Origin: Takakia lepidozioides
Taxonomy: Eukaryota > Streptophyta > Takakiopsida > Takakiales > Takakiaceae
Length of the DNA stretch: 64,000 bases
Reading direction: 5' to 3'
NCBI GenBank assembly: GCA_030704615.1
Contig: CM060731.1
Coordinates: 66,258,756 to 66,322,755, forward strand
A model generated the notes under the pieces. The model was not told where the DNA came from, did not search any database, and saw only the letters and a list, made by a program, of their open reading frames with translations. Made by a program: the position numbers and the translations under genes. The first letter of the stretch is position 1. Each line of letters begins with the position of its first letter. Of the stretch, positions 9,913 to 21,800 are shown one piece after another.

Positions 9913-12174
9913 ATGGCGTTAAGCCTAGATATACCATCATTTGCATTAAACATTGAGAATCTTGAAGCTGAAATTTCAGTCCAATGTGACGAGGATGGCG
10001 ATAACCCTGGTGCTGTAGATTTGGAGAGGTTGGCAAGAGGGTTTCGTGAAGTTGATGAACGGGAAGTAGAGATCGTTGCTCAGGGAGGCCTACGACACTC
10101 CAATGACGTTAATAAGTGGGCCCGCCGTCGTTTTGATGAGTGGAGGAGATTGAAAAATCTTCCCATTGATGTGAGCATTGAAGACCTGTATCAAACAGAT
10201 CATAAGTCCCTTGTGGATATGCTAGCTGGATTCTTCAGTCAAGTCCAGAAGAATGATGGAAATCTTTATCCACCTGAGAGGTAAATGTGTACAAACCCTA
10301 CACTATGCTGTATTTTCTCTATTTTGTGTGCATACTCTAAGATTGGCGTGGTAGGTGGCGCTCTTGCTTGTCTTTCTTTGTCCATTATGAATGTAATTGC
10401 CTTTGATTTCAATCTTATGATATAATTTTCTTGGTGACAGCTTGGCTGGGTTGTTTCGAGCATTTGGACGTCTAATCCGTACTCGCATTGAGGCCAATGC
10501 TGTGGAAACAGGAGAATCTATCTACCAATTCAATATTCTCAAAGACTGTAGGTTTCAGAAAGCTAAATTAGCTTGTCAAACATCTGCAGCAGCTGGACAT
10601 GGACGTAAGCGAAAGATTACAAACATCTTGACAATAGATCAACAGAGACACATCCTTCAAGAACCTTTCATGTCAAAAGATGATACGAAGGGATGTGCTA
10701 TGAGAGTTGTCTTTTATTGCACCCGCAATTTTTGCATCAGAGGTGCTATGGAACTTTACAATGTGATGGACTGTGACTTCACCTTTGTGACTTCACCTTT
10801 GGAAGCGATCTTGCTGGATCTTATGTTCGTTACGATGAGCGACAGTCCAAGAATCATAAAGTCGATATAGACCATTGTCAACCTGAACGATTAAGGAGGC
10901 CAGTTCAGCTCTCCGTTCCTGACATCGTTGCAACCTTTCGGTGCTTCTACGATCATCGTCCAATCTGGGGATCCGAAGAAATAGGACCTCATCCGCTCTT
11001 TTTAAGACCACTTGATGGGAATCCTCGTGCACGCAGGTCTGAAGTGGTAAGCCTAGTTCTCTTAGTGTCTCTAAATTTCATTGTCTTAAGATGATATGTT
11101 GCGGCTAGTAGACATTCTAACTTGGAAGCTTGTTTGTTTTTGTAGTGGTACAGTAAAATGCGCGTTGGGCAACGCAACCTGTCAACATGGTTAAAAGTGA
11201 TTACAGTTGATACCGAAGGTAACAGTGAAGGGCAGTTTACAAACAAAACTCCAAGGGTTTCAACAATAAGCCGCTTAAATCGAATGGGAGTTCCACCTAA
11301 GATTGGTATGAGGATAACAGGCCATCAAACTGAGGAAGGATATATGAGATATGACGCAGATCATGAGGGTATAATGGCCCGTGCAGTTCAGAACATCATC
11401 TCTGCTATATCTGGTACAGGAGGAGACAGAAGCTGGGAGGCAGCCCTGCAGTATGAGACAGAAAGATGGGAAGGGATTCAGCGAGGAGAGTCAAACTCTA
11501 GATATGATGCTTCTCGAGGGTCTGACTTTTCTGCTAGCCCAGTTTGTAGACTTCCAAGTTCTACATGTCTATCTACTGTTGTACGTCCTACTTCTACAGG
11601 TCATTCTACACCTGCTTCCACTTCTGCTACAAGTCCGGTTGTGTTGGTACAAAAGGATTGTGGGATCAGGTGACATGTGCAACAACAAAGAACTCCATAC
11701 AATTTTTCAAATCGATCGATTGCCGAATTTGAATTGGGAACCTATAAAATCTTTCGGGTCTGGCGAATCGGTTTTTGCCGAAGTTTCTACGAGTCATGTG
11801 GTGTCTGGTGGTCATTCCGATGAACGTGACCCTAGTTCGAAGCAGTTATCACTTGTTCCAGATGCACCTGGACTCATTCAACCGCTAGGCACTCCGCAAC
11901 CAATCGTTCAACATGTTGCGTGTCCAACAACACTCTTTTCAGTACCGATGCTTCTTTGCAAGTTGGCAAACATATCCATGATGACTCGGAAGCATTCTGG
12001 GATGATCCAGCAACAGTTGCTCACTTGGACAGATGTATTGAGAGGCACAACTTGGCAACACAGGTGACAAATTTTGGTCATACTTTCAACAACCTTACCA
12101 ACTGTCCAATTATTGTCGTGCCTGATCATTCAAGCGCAATGGAGGTGTTAAAGGCACTACGGAAACCTGAGTAG
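9913..12174 (+). pseudogene. Crypton-like tyrosine recombinase (DUF3504-type), single frameshift
   Basis: Four exons fit by splice site and phase: 9913-10280, 10441-11046, 11146-11669 and 11943-12174, about 571 aa before the lesion. Exon 1 (RRRFDEWRR..., GNLYPPE) and exon 2 match the N-terminal part of the Crypton/DUF3504 recombinase domain known from fungal and animal Cryptons and from animal ZMYM/QRICH1-type genes. Exon 3 holds WYSKMRVGQRNL, the box II region FTNKTPRVSTISRL and ITGHQTEEGYMRY. Putative catalytic residues are R223 (FCIRGAME), K354-x-x-R357 where many relatives have H-x-x-R, H380 and Y389, with H-to-Y spacing as in the family. Exon 2 carries a 14-bp tandem duplication (10773-10786 repeated at 10787-10800) that shifts the frame to a stop at about 10870; reading past one copy restores the domain. 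The last intron (11670-11942) is the least certain: two frameshifts could also explain it. It may be a transposon or a host-captured gene. Confidence 0.78.
10773..10800 (+). repeat. 14-bp tandem duplication breaking the recombinase frame
   Basis: GTGACTTCACCTTT occurs twice back to back. The upstream frame continues into the second copy out of phase and stops near 10870; skipping one copy gives a continuous frame through ...GSDLAGSYVRYDE... to the exon end at 11046. Confidence 0.9.
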
Positions 12175-12811
12175 ATCTGATCTATTTGACCCAGTTTCCT
12201 AGAAGAAGGCGAAGAAGACGACGGGCCACTGTGGCGCCTTGCAACCTCTCGGGGATGCTCTATGCTTAAGCCAAGTTTCTGCTACCAATTGCGTATTGTT
12301 TGAGTGTTAGCAGGTCTTCAGATGGTTGTGAATCGTGCCTGCACACAGTTAGTCTAGCTGACAACTATAGACATGATCAAGAGAGCTCGAAGTTTGTCTT
12401 GCTCAATGTTACAGATTGAGCAAATTCGAAGACAATGTATACACTCATAGTTCATCACAATAGTGATTACATTTTTTGAGCATTGCTAGAGATTATGGCA
12501 ATCTCACATGTACATAAAGATAGTCGTGGCAGAGACTCGAGAAACACAAACTCTAAGTACCTCCATCAAAATGACAATTGAAATTGGCATCTTTATGCTT
12601 ATTTCAATACGGGATCATGCAATAGCTGCAGATCGTAATAGAAACCGAAAAGTCAAACTAGCACATTATGCTTTTGCATAATGTACCAGAAGCCATTGCG
12701 CAAAAGCATAATCTGCGAGCAATGTGGCTAAAGCAGGATTGATTTTCATAATGTTTCTGGAAAATGAACTGGTATGAGCTGCCCAACAAAAATCCATATA
12801 TGCCCGCAAAA
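12175..12811. other. 3' flank of the recombinase gene, no gene seen
   Basis: AT-rich. Contains an imperfect palindrome 'gcacattatgcttttgcataatgt' near 12661-12684. No coding signal. Confidence 0.4.
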
Positions 12812-12884
12812 AATGATCACGATTCTGCCGAGTAAGAGACCTCAAAAGCGGCAGAATCGACTACCTACTGACTATTACGTACGT
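12812..12884. repeat. Inverted partner of the 9.7-kb foldback repeat
   Basis: Holds an 11-bp perfect inverted repeat (CGATTCTGCCG near 12814, CGGCAGAATCG near 12849) followed by CTACCTACTGACTATTACGT. That segment is the reverse complement of 9721-9752 over about 33 bp with one gap and two or three differences. It may be the right-hand terminal repeat of an element enclosing the recombinase gene, or an independent copy of the same short repeat family. Confidence 0.65.
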
Positions 12885-13933
12885 TGACTTCCACGCAGAT
12901 TAGAGGTAGCCGGTGGGGCCAACTTGATATATAGTGGGTGCTGTTGCATAATTCGGGTGTTGGACCAGATTTTGACGAATTGCAGTTTGTTAAATGGTTT
13001 CTTGCTGTGGGGGAGACCATATCTTATCAGTTTTCAAACAAGTCGGCTGGAACACGCTTCCGGATCAATATGTTTCCAAGCAGCTTTTGGATGACAGTAG
13101 TTGAGCTTGCTGCTGAGAGGTGGGTCTTTCCTCCTGTGGCGTTCAGAATGGTAGATGTTTTGAGTAAGAACAGTTGTCCGGACGAATCCCTCACAGTGTG
13201 ACATAAAGTTGTCGCACAACTGATTGTGGGGCCGGCTATGGCGTGATCAGTAGCTGCAATCCAGCCGCCCACTGACCAAGCTTGACATGCTAATTAACTG
13301 ATCAGTGATCATTCGCTTTAATGAGCCGTCACTCAGGCTAGGCGAACATGGCGGTATTTAAGCGGCAATATTGTGAGCGTCAACATATTTCCAACCACAA
13401 CCGACCCCCTGTGGATGTAGACGCTCAGTACCAGGCCGTTGGAAAAGATAAAGCCCCCAGGAGGAGATCACCTATGACGAATTTATTGCTGTTGTTTGTG
13501 CTGAAGCTGCATTCTGCTACTTTCGGTGTGAAGAGCTCAGGGCTGGTTATGAGACCCGCACGCGAACTCTGGATGAATTGTCTGGTCTTCAATCATATTA
13601 TTGGACGGGTATCCTTGTGAAGAGATTACGGTCTGTACTATTCACATCCCTTTCAGAAATTTCCATGCCGTATGTAGTTCTAGAATCTCTTGTACTTCTA
13701 CATTCTACCCTCAAGGGCAGGTCGTTTAGACACATACAAATTGCCAGTGCATAGTGCGCGTTCGCGATCAATACTTCAATCGACGTCTTTTGGCCAGGCA
13801 TGGAAATTGAAGGGACTGAGTGTGAAGGGATTCTGGGTTGACGAATAATCTCACTATATATGCCAGCTACTAGACTTTCTGGCTCAAGCAATTAATCATT
13901 GACAACCGAACTTTTGAATCGAGAACTGTACAG
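12885..13933. other. No recognisable gene
   Basis: Frames of 87-97 codons on both strands (12938-13201, 13348-13620, 13598-13891) match nothing I recognise. A short hydrophobic MTNLLLLFVLKLHSATFG stretch beginning near 13473 could be a decayed signal-peptide exon of the lipase downstream, but there is no firm link. Confidence 0.3.
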
Positions 13934-16183
13934 GTGCAGACATCGGATGGATTCCTGCTGGGCCTACAACACATTGCATATGGATCGAGCGGGCCAGGAT
14001 CATCAGGTGGAAGCCGACCACCTGTCTACCTCCAGCACGGATTGTTTGGGGTATGTTATGTACATCTACTCTCATGGACGTATTGGCTGACCCGTGACTG
14101 GGGGATGTTTTGGAAAAGTTATATAGACTCTGGAAGCTTATTCTGTTGGAAGTTAGCGAGCCAATCTTGCTGACATACGCCCTGATCTCGCTGACCTATT
14201 TACTCTACGATCGCCATCCATGGCTTAGATTACGGTGTGTCTTCTAGCTATTCAGGCAGACGTTCTTATCTAGTACGGCAGACATTCTTATCTAGTACTT
14301 ACGTGTATACCTTAGGACCGTAAGCTTAGCACCTTCTTTAGATAGACTAGTTCTTGGAAGCATCCTCCTTGGAAACTGTATATAACTCTTCTCCTCGTTG
14401 GGAAAGCAGTGCAGATCAATACATTAAAAATCTCTACATATTCCACACTCACTATTGAGAATTCATTCCGTCGTTGAAAGTCTACAAACCGTGGTACCGT
14501 GGTCCACCGTCTCCATTTCCTAAATTATGTGAAATCTCGAAGGTTTACTCCAAACTGTGCATATCAGATGCTGCAGTACTTACACGTCGTAATTGGATTC
14601 ATATTCCTTTACAAACTGTAGGTTCTTTCTCGCCTGAACAGGGTGGACACAATTGGGTAATGAATCCGCCCCAGGAGTTCACAATGTGCCTGTGGCAGAT
14701 TTTCGATCTGTTTGGCATAGAAGAATTCAGTATGCACAAGTAAGTTTGCAAGTCTCGACACACCTCTTAGTTTCTAGTTATATGCATTGTGATTGTCAAG
14801 TGCTGTTCTGAAGCAAATATTCTCAATCGGCGATGGTGTCCAGGTCTGCCGGCCGAATAGGTAACTCAAGATTTGATGCACAATGATCCGTGATCTTGTG
14901 GTTACCGTTCTGAAGGTGTTCGTAAAGTAGGCAATGAGCTGATCGACTTAGCGTGCTCGGTTCAAGGTGTCAATTTCGGTGATTTGACAACTGCTTTTAC
15001 AGGTGCTTCCTTGTACCTGGGGACTCAATCTAACTGATATTCTTTAGAGAGAATTCTCTGGGATGAATATACATTCCACTTCAATGGCCCTATCACACTA
15101 ATGTAGGCGGAGATTGCTGTCTAGGAAATTCGACCGTATAGGAGGTCAGATAATTCAAGCTCCAACACGTTCTAACTTCTTAGGCGTGCCGGCTGAGACA
15201 TTGCTCCTGGGCTTGATCTTTTTCCCCTGAGATAAGTTGCAATGTAGATTGTTCCTTCAGCTTTATACCCATTTCTTTTGTTTCCTAATTTCCGGTGAAG
15301 GTGGGCATCCTGGAAAACGAATTTAATAGATGTGATCACCAACTGTCATATCCAGCCAGCAGCTCCAGGAATGGCCATGACGTCGAATCAATCCATTGAA
15401 AACATAGCTTCGTTCGTACCTGATGCTATATACGAGGTACCGATCAGGGCTCTTATACCCGTGGCCAGTGATCGAGCTACCAGTTGGAGCTGCTTCCTGC
15501 ACTAGGATTGCATATCTTTCTCTCGGCCAGGTTATTTGAATCTGGATCCCCTTTTTAATATATTTTTTCGACAGGACAGTCCTGAAGACGATCTCGTCAC
15601 ATGTCATGTCAGTTCCTTATATGTACTTAGCAAGACTATGAAACTTTCTCTGATCAGCTGTGTTATCAATTGATGCTTGTATGTGAAATGCTCGGGCAGT
15701 GATCCGGCACGGCGACTTCACAATGTACGACTTTGGGGGCTGCTGAGAACCTCGTGCACTACAGTCAAGCGACGCCTCCTTCATATCCTTTGGCCAACAT
15801 ACCGCAATCATTTCCCATTCTTCTGGCCTATGGAGGAAATGATGCCTTGGCAGATCCGCAAGATGTGGGACTCCTTATGGATGCTCTGTAAGTCACACAA
15901 TCGAAACATCTGCCCTTTAAGGCTGCATGCCAAGAATTGCGAGAAGGGCCTACTGGCTCCCCAAACTTGTTGACAACAACGATCTGCGAGGGAAGGCCAA
16001 GCTGCTCCCGCTCCACTTTCACCTTTGTTCCCGCTGCCTTTGCTCTCCGGTTCTGACGCCGCAGTGCAGCCACTGTATTTGCACAAATATGCGCACTCCG
16101 ATTTCACTGCAAGCTATCGAGCCAACGTTGATGTCTACACCCCGGTCATTGCCTTCTTCCATGCCCACATGATTCAAATCTGA
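13934..16183 (+). pseudogene. Decayed acid (gastric-type) lipase, alpha/beta-hydrolase
   Basis: Pieces of the plant MPL1/LIP1 triacylglycerol-lipase family in correct order. Exon 13934-14050 encodes VQTSDGFLLGLQHIAYG...PPVYLQHGLFG; 14642-14752 begins GGHNWVMNPPQ; 15700-15887 encodes IRHGDFTMYDFG then, one frame on, ENLVHYSQATPPSYPL and ILLAYGGNDALADPQDV (acid-residue region); the last piece, about 16069-16183, encodes QPLYLHKYAHSDFTAS (catalytic His region) and stops. The frame is broken in the G-run at 15736-15740, where one base less would restore it. The exon with the nucleophile GHSxG was not found between 14756 and 15699, and the phases of the last two pieces do not join. Family members hydrolyse neutral lipids, usually as secreted or vacuolar enzymes; this copy cannot make an active one as it stands. 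Confidence 0.75.
14255..14298 (+). repeat. 22-bp tandem duplication
   Basis: 'ggcagac(g/a)ttcttatctagtac' occurs twice in tandem with one difference, inside a presumed intron of the lipase pseudogene. Confidence 0.85.
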
Positions 16184-18849
16184 CTTCCGACTTCATATCA
16201 CATTGATTGCACATGCCTTCGATCAATCCGTCGTTGGAGCATCGAAATCTTAAACTGCTATGTTGAAGTCCATGAAACCCAATTTCTATCTAGAGAAGGA
16301 AGAGAGAAGGAAGCCCGGAAGAGGAACAGGCTGCTGTCTCATATTTGAGCCTTAGAAGCTTAATTCGAACTGCAGGAGTTTAGGGTTTGGGGTTTAGGGT
16401 TTAGGGTTTAGGGTTCCAGTTCTGGTTCTGTCCTCACGACGTATGTAAGGGGACTACCCGTGATTTCTGAGGCCTGCACCACCTACATTCTGGTCAGTGA
16501 AGATATGAATCTATCTTTCAAGGCAGAAGATCGATATGTTGGATTTTGCAGATCATGAGTGCAAGGTGGAGTCAGCTAGAACCCTTCAGTGTGGACTGAC
16601 ACAGATTATTGATGCATCTCTTCCATGCTATGGCAGGGTGAACACAATCATCAACGGTCACTTAGGATCTATTCTTCAAGACTTATGAAATTACAATTGG
16701 GGATTGTGCAAATTTCACTTGCCCGGATTTTCGAAACATGCTTTCAAGCTCTCTTGATAATAGAGGAAAATATGTACCCTGACATATCTACCTCCAGAGG
16801 ATGTTTTGTGATCCAAAACAAGAAAAATATATTCACCAATGTACTAATTCAGAGACTTCTGCAGCTAGATAACTCACATAGAATTTCAAACTTCATAGTG
16901 TTTGCGAGGATTGATAAAGTACTTTATGTGATTGTTGTTGTCTTCCCTGTAGACAATGATGCTACAAATTGGAATTGCATTTTGAATCATGTTGGTTACT
17001 TTGTATTCTTTGGCTCAATTTACTTTTTTCATTTTGGCCCTCTTGAGAGCGGGAAGAATTTGGCACCGTCGTCTACGAAGCACTTTTTGTTCATGTTTAG
17101 TTCTATTAAAAAGGGGTGGGTTGTGCTTCATTAGAGAATAATACTTTACTCGTAATGTTGATTACTTTGCTCCAGCGTACCACATTGTGTCTTGTGGGTT
17201 GTGTCCACTACTTCATGGAAGTTGCAAATCATGCTTGCGTTGAGGCAAACAGAGTGTTAGTTTGTTTCCAACTTGGCAGCAAGTCTAACTTTATAATTCA
17301 ATGCCAACTAAGGTCCAGTCTGTTGTTTCCGTTTCCATTCTTCTCTTTTTGTACCATATCAGGTTTCCAGAATCTCCATTTCACAGCACTTTCCATCCGG
17401 TGTAATAGGCCCCTCCTACACATGGATATATGCTCCATTTCTCAATTCTGCTCACTCTTAAGTGCTCACGCTTACTCTAAATCTGCTCACGCTTTTTGGG
17501 GCGAAGCGCGAGCACACTCACGTGAGCAGCTGCTCACAATGTAGTTTCTCTCCTCAGAAAGGTGACGGCCATATCATTGGGCATGGAAAAAGCTCAAGTG
17601 CAGAACATAAGGTGGATCATGGTTGCTTAATTTGTGTATGTGAGGTGTGAGGATGATAGTCATGAGCAGTCAAGATGATCAAAGAGCATCTAAGCATGAT
17701 GGAAGTACGTTATGAAAATACATTGATTGATTTAGAAATGAAATGTAGAAAGAGCAAAGGAGTGAACATTGAATGAAGGTAAAAGTGAAGGAAGAAATGA
17801 AGAGGACTTAGGACCACTTTTCCATGTGAACCCTTTCTCATTTGCTAGGTTGAGAATGGGACCCTAGGAGACAATGCCTTACATTGAGGTGAGGGTTGTG
17901 TTGGACTTAGGGTTGTGCTGCACTTAACTCGGTTACGCAGGGGTGTGTATGCACATGGAAGGACCTATGCAGACCCGTGTTCCCTCTACATGACATCACC
18001 ATCATGGGAAATGGGTCCACATGGAAAGTGGCCCTTAAGTTGCGCTCCCGGAGTATTCAGTGATGGGTCAGAATAAAAGATGCTTACGCGGTTTCATCCT
18101 AACAATCATTCCAGCAGCCTAGAACCTCAAATCCAATTCATCCTCAAAAGTGCAGGACCTTTTCCGAAGAACATTTTATGGCCTAGGTTCATCAAAAATC
18201 CTGATGGAATGGTTAAGATTATTCCGCGGCAGGCAGCCTCCTGTAGAACTACTTAAGTGCAGAGAGAGATACAGAAGGGAAAGGAGGGGGCACCCACAGA
18301 TAGATGCACAAACCAGAAAGGCATACCACAAGCAATGGCCATACATTCAGCAACAGAAGGTACTGCACACATCTTGCACAAGGAGGATGTGGACACAGTC
18401 CAAAAAGCACAAAGGATGAGGGGGGCATGCCTTTATAAACCAAAAAGTAAGTTGGTCAGCCATAGCAATTTTGATGATCAGAAGGCCTGTGCTATGTTGC
18501 TGAAAGATGGGAGTCACATGTTGACCACAACAAAAGAAACAACTCAATGGTGCAGTCAGAACCCCTCCTTGAAATCCAGAAGTTTGGCCTTGTGTACTAT
18601 ACAGCCTATACAAAGAAAATACACGTCTGTGCCAGTCAATCCTCACTAGTCCCAAATTGCAGATACCTATCACATTTACTGCACACTCAAGAGCCCCATG
18701 TAATGGCAACAATTTATTACTGTAAATGCCAAGCACAATTCTCTCCTTCAGTTCTCATCTTGTCAGGCTGAATGCCATACTTTGGAACTAGATTAGGCTT
18801 CCACATCCTCTGAAGAACTGGAAATTCAGGGGAAAGATTAGAAATGCTG
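16184..18849. other. Long stretch without a recognisable gene
   Basis: Frames reach 169 codons (16625-17134, +) and 142 codons (17116-17544, +), with no family resemblance and atypical composition. The final 150 bp is the presumed 3' UTR of the minus-strand ankyrin/RRM gene. Confidence 0.4.
16378..16416 (+). repeat. Interstitial telomere-like repeat (TTTAGGG)n
   Basis: About five units of TTTAGGG with one variant unit. This is the Arabidopsis-type plant telomere repeat, present here as a short internal array. Confidence 0.9.
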
Positions 18850-21800
18850 TCATCTCTGCAGCAATGCAAGTAGATGCAAGAGTTCTTCATCAGTGGCACC
18901 CTGATTACTATCAGACGATTGACATAATGAGGATGCTGGATTCCTCAAGAGAGACTGAGATTCGTGGTTGGGGTCTAGACTTGAAGGGCGGAGACCAATG
19001 TTGTCAAAAGAACTGCCATTAGAAGAAAAGGAAGAATTGGAATTGAATGTAAGGGGAAAGGGACCTGCAGAAGATATGGATGCAGCAAGAGAAGGAGAAG
19101 CATAGGCATGCACAGAGGAGGAACCAATGACAGGTTCTGAAAAAGAAACAGGGTTGGCATGTGATGGAAGACCAAGATTGAGAGGGCGAGCACTCTGAGG
19201 TAACATCTGTTGAAAATTTGGAAAAACAATGCCACCATTTTGAGCAGAGTAATTCCCAGTCTCATTCTCTGGATAGACAGGCAATGCACTAGTTGGAGAG
19301 ATAAGGTGGTTACTGGGCTCAGAAAGATGCTGGCCCCTGCTAAGAGAATTGAATTGCCAGGCAGCGGTTTGTTCATACTGCATCCCATTGGCAGACAGGT
19401 AGAGACTATGCTGACCTGGGTGGCCAGGGGAATTGACTGCCAATGGAGGCAGTGACCAGGCCTGCTGTGGCACTTCCACTGACATGGAGGCTGGCATTTG
19501 CACTTGCTCCTTGGGCAAGCCTACAACTCTATGTGCAGGCGCTGAAGACGGAGGGCAAGAGACTGAAGAAGAGGGTAGAGACAAAGTCAGCTTGCTAGGT
19601 TCAAGACTATAGTCAGGACGTGCTATGGCTCGCTTTACTTCCACTTTCTTTCCTCGGAATGGTAGATAATGCCGCCGCACAGCAATATCAGCATGTTTGG
19701 GATCCTCAAACACCACATATCCAAAACCTCTGGACCGCATGGTCCCATCATCATCAGTGCCACAGATAACCACAGCATCCACAACTTTGCCAAACTCTTG
19801 GTCAAAAAACTCCCACAGCTCCTCATACTGAATGAAGTGTGGCAGACCACCCACAAAAACCTTTCTGGCACCCATATTATCATCCCTCTTGTTGCTGCCC
19901 CTGGTTGAGACAAGAGTTTGGGACATGGGAGAACACACTGCAGTTTTTACTACTGGCCGGATGCTTGAACATGCTGAAAATGAACCCTGCAGCTCTCCTG
20001 ATCCATGCGCAAATGTACACTTGAGGCCATTTGGGCATTTTCCTGTCTTTTCATGGTATGTACATAGCTTGGTCTTAAGGTTTCTCATGGCTTGATCACC
20101 TCCCTCTCCATTCCCTTTACCTGCTCCACAACTCATTTCTGAACTATCAATCCTATCGGCATTGACAAGAGTCATCCACTGAATGAGTGAAATGATATTT
20201 GCTTCCCCAAGAACAACCCTCATCAGATGCAAGAAACCAGCATATGAGTCTTACATCTGAGGCAAATTCACTGTTCCTTTCCTTCGCCAACTTGCATTAA
20301 GGAACTCACCCTGTGCACACTCAAAAGATTTTTCATCTTGTGAAGAAGATAACAAAGGGGGGACAGACTGTAAAAATGGAGGAGACTGAAGCTGGTGTGA
20401 GAAACATACAGGTCCCAGTTGAGAAGTTATGGAGGTGCTCAAGGTAAACCAACCCTGACAATAACGACAGGGTTGTAAGTGTTCCTCTTCTTCATTTCTG
20501 AGATGACATACTTTGGTTGCACTGGCACTGGCTGCAAAAGACATTAGAAGTGAAAGGACGAATGCAAGAAACCTGGGGATGAAGCCTCAAAGATGGCAGA
20601 AAATTGGGAATCCACTCGAGGTTGAACAGGGGCAAGAGTAAGGGTTGCCAAAAGACTCTCCCAAGATTGCTCGGTAAAAGTTTTCTCCTCCTGCAACAAT
20701 GCCCGCATCTCCAGTGAAGGAGCCAACTGCAAGGGTTTCTCGTTGCGGACACTAGCCACATTTCGATTTGCACCATGCTTCAGAAGCAACGCAGTGCAGA
20801 GCAAATGATTGTTCTTGACAGCGTAATGCAGGGGTGTCTCTTTTGTGGCTGCCATTACATTCACACACCCAGCATCCTTCTCCAAAATAAGTGAAAGAGC
20901 ATCAAAATATCCATGCCCAGCTGCAGTGTGAACAGGAGTGGCTCCAAGCTTGTTCCCGGTCAACACATTAGCGCCTGCGTCCAGAAGGCTGGCAACAACA
21001 CGCACATTGACATCCGATCTATTCGAAAGAGTGGCTTGCCGCAGAGCCCAATGCAGGGCAGTATTACCATCTCCATCACGCTCATTGACAGGGGCACCAG
21101 CATCAAGTAAAAGGCACACAAGGGTTTCATCATTGCCCTGAACAGCCTTTAGTAGAGGTGGCAGAAAGGGACTCTGAGAGTGTGCTGACAATCTTGGCCG
21201 AAATAAGAGCAAACATTCTAGAAGCTTTCTTGCAATCTCGCAGTTACTGTATATACCCTTCCCCATGGCTGCACATTGGCCATTCAATGACATAGGCTGT
21301 GCTGGTCCCTCCAGCGCCCCTCCAAAATTTCGGGTTTTTCTAGTCTTAAAATCAACATCTTTGACTTCTGCTCCTGAAGCCACCTTCTCCCTAGACTTGC
21401 AGGCTACTTCTTCCCATTCACCTAAATCATTCATCGATCCAAGCCTTGAAAAACTATTACCCCATTTGCTGAAGTCTTTTAACTGCTCCCTATCAGAGGT
21501 GCTGCTTGTCCATTTATCCAAGATCTCACTGGACTCAATGTCTGACCCAAGGGCGTTATCTGTTTCATCTGAACACTTTCTGTACAGAACACTGACTCCA
21601 CCGGCCACTGCACCCCCTTCATCCTCTCCTACATAGGGTTTACACTTGGAAGAATTTTCAGCAGGCTTATTTGCAGAGCAAGAAGTTGAGTGAACCAACG
21701 CCATCCCTAAGAGCAAATCCATCAGTGTTCCTCCTAGATTATCATCAGGAGCACCTATCTTTTTCACAACGGAAGTCACTACACTACAATGAACCTTTTT

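Noticed and set aside
11674-11942. Frame-2 coding segment as proof of two frameshifts in the recombinase gene
   Set aside because: An intron with GT at 11670 and AG at 11942 fits phase and returns to the original frame, so splicing is the simpler reading, though not proven.
16625-17134. 169-codon plus frame
   Set aside because: No recognisable family, rich in Ile/Phe as expected of AT-rich non-coding DNA, no splice or promoter support.
21265-21636. 123-codon plus frame inside the minus ankyrin gene
   Set aside because: Antisense shadow of a well-supported coding exon.
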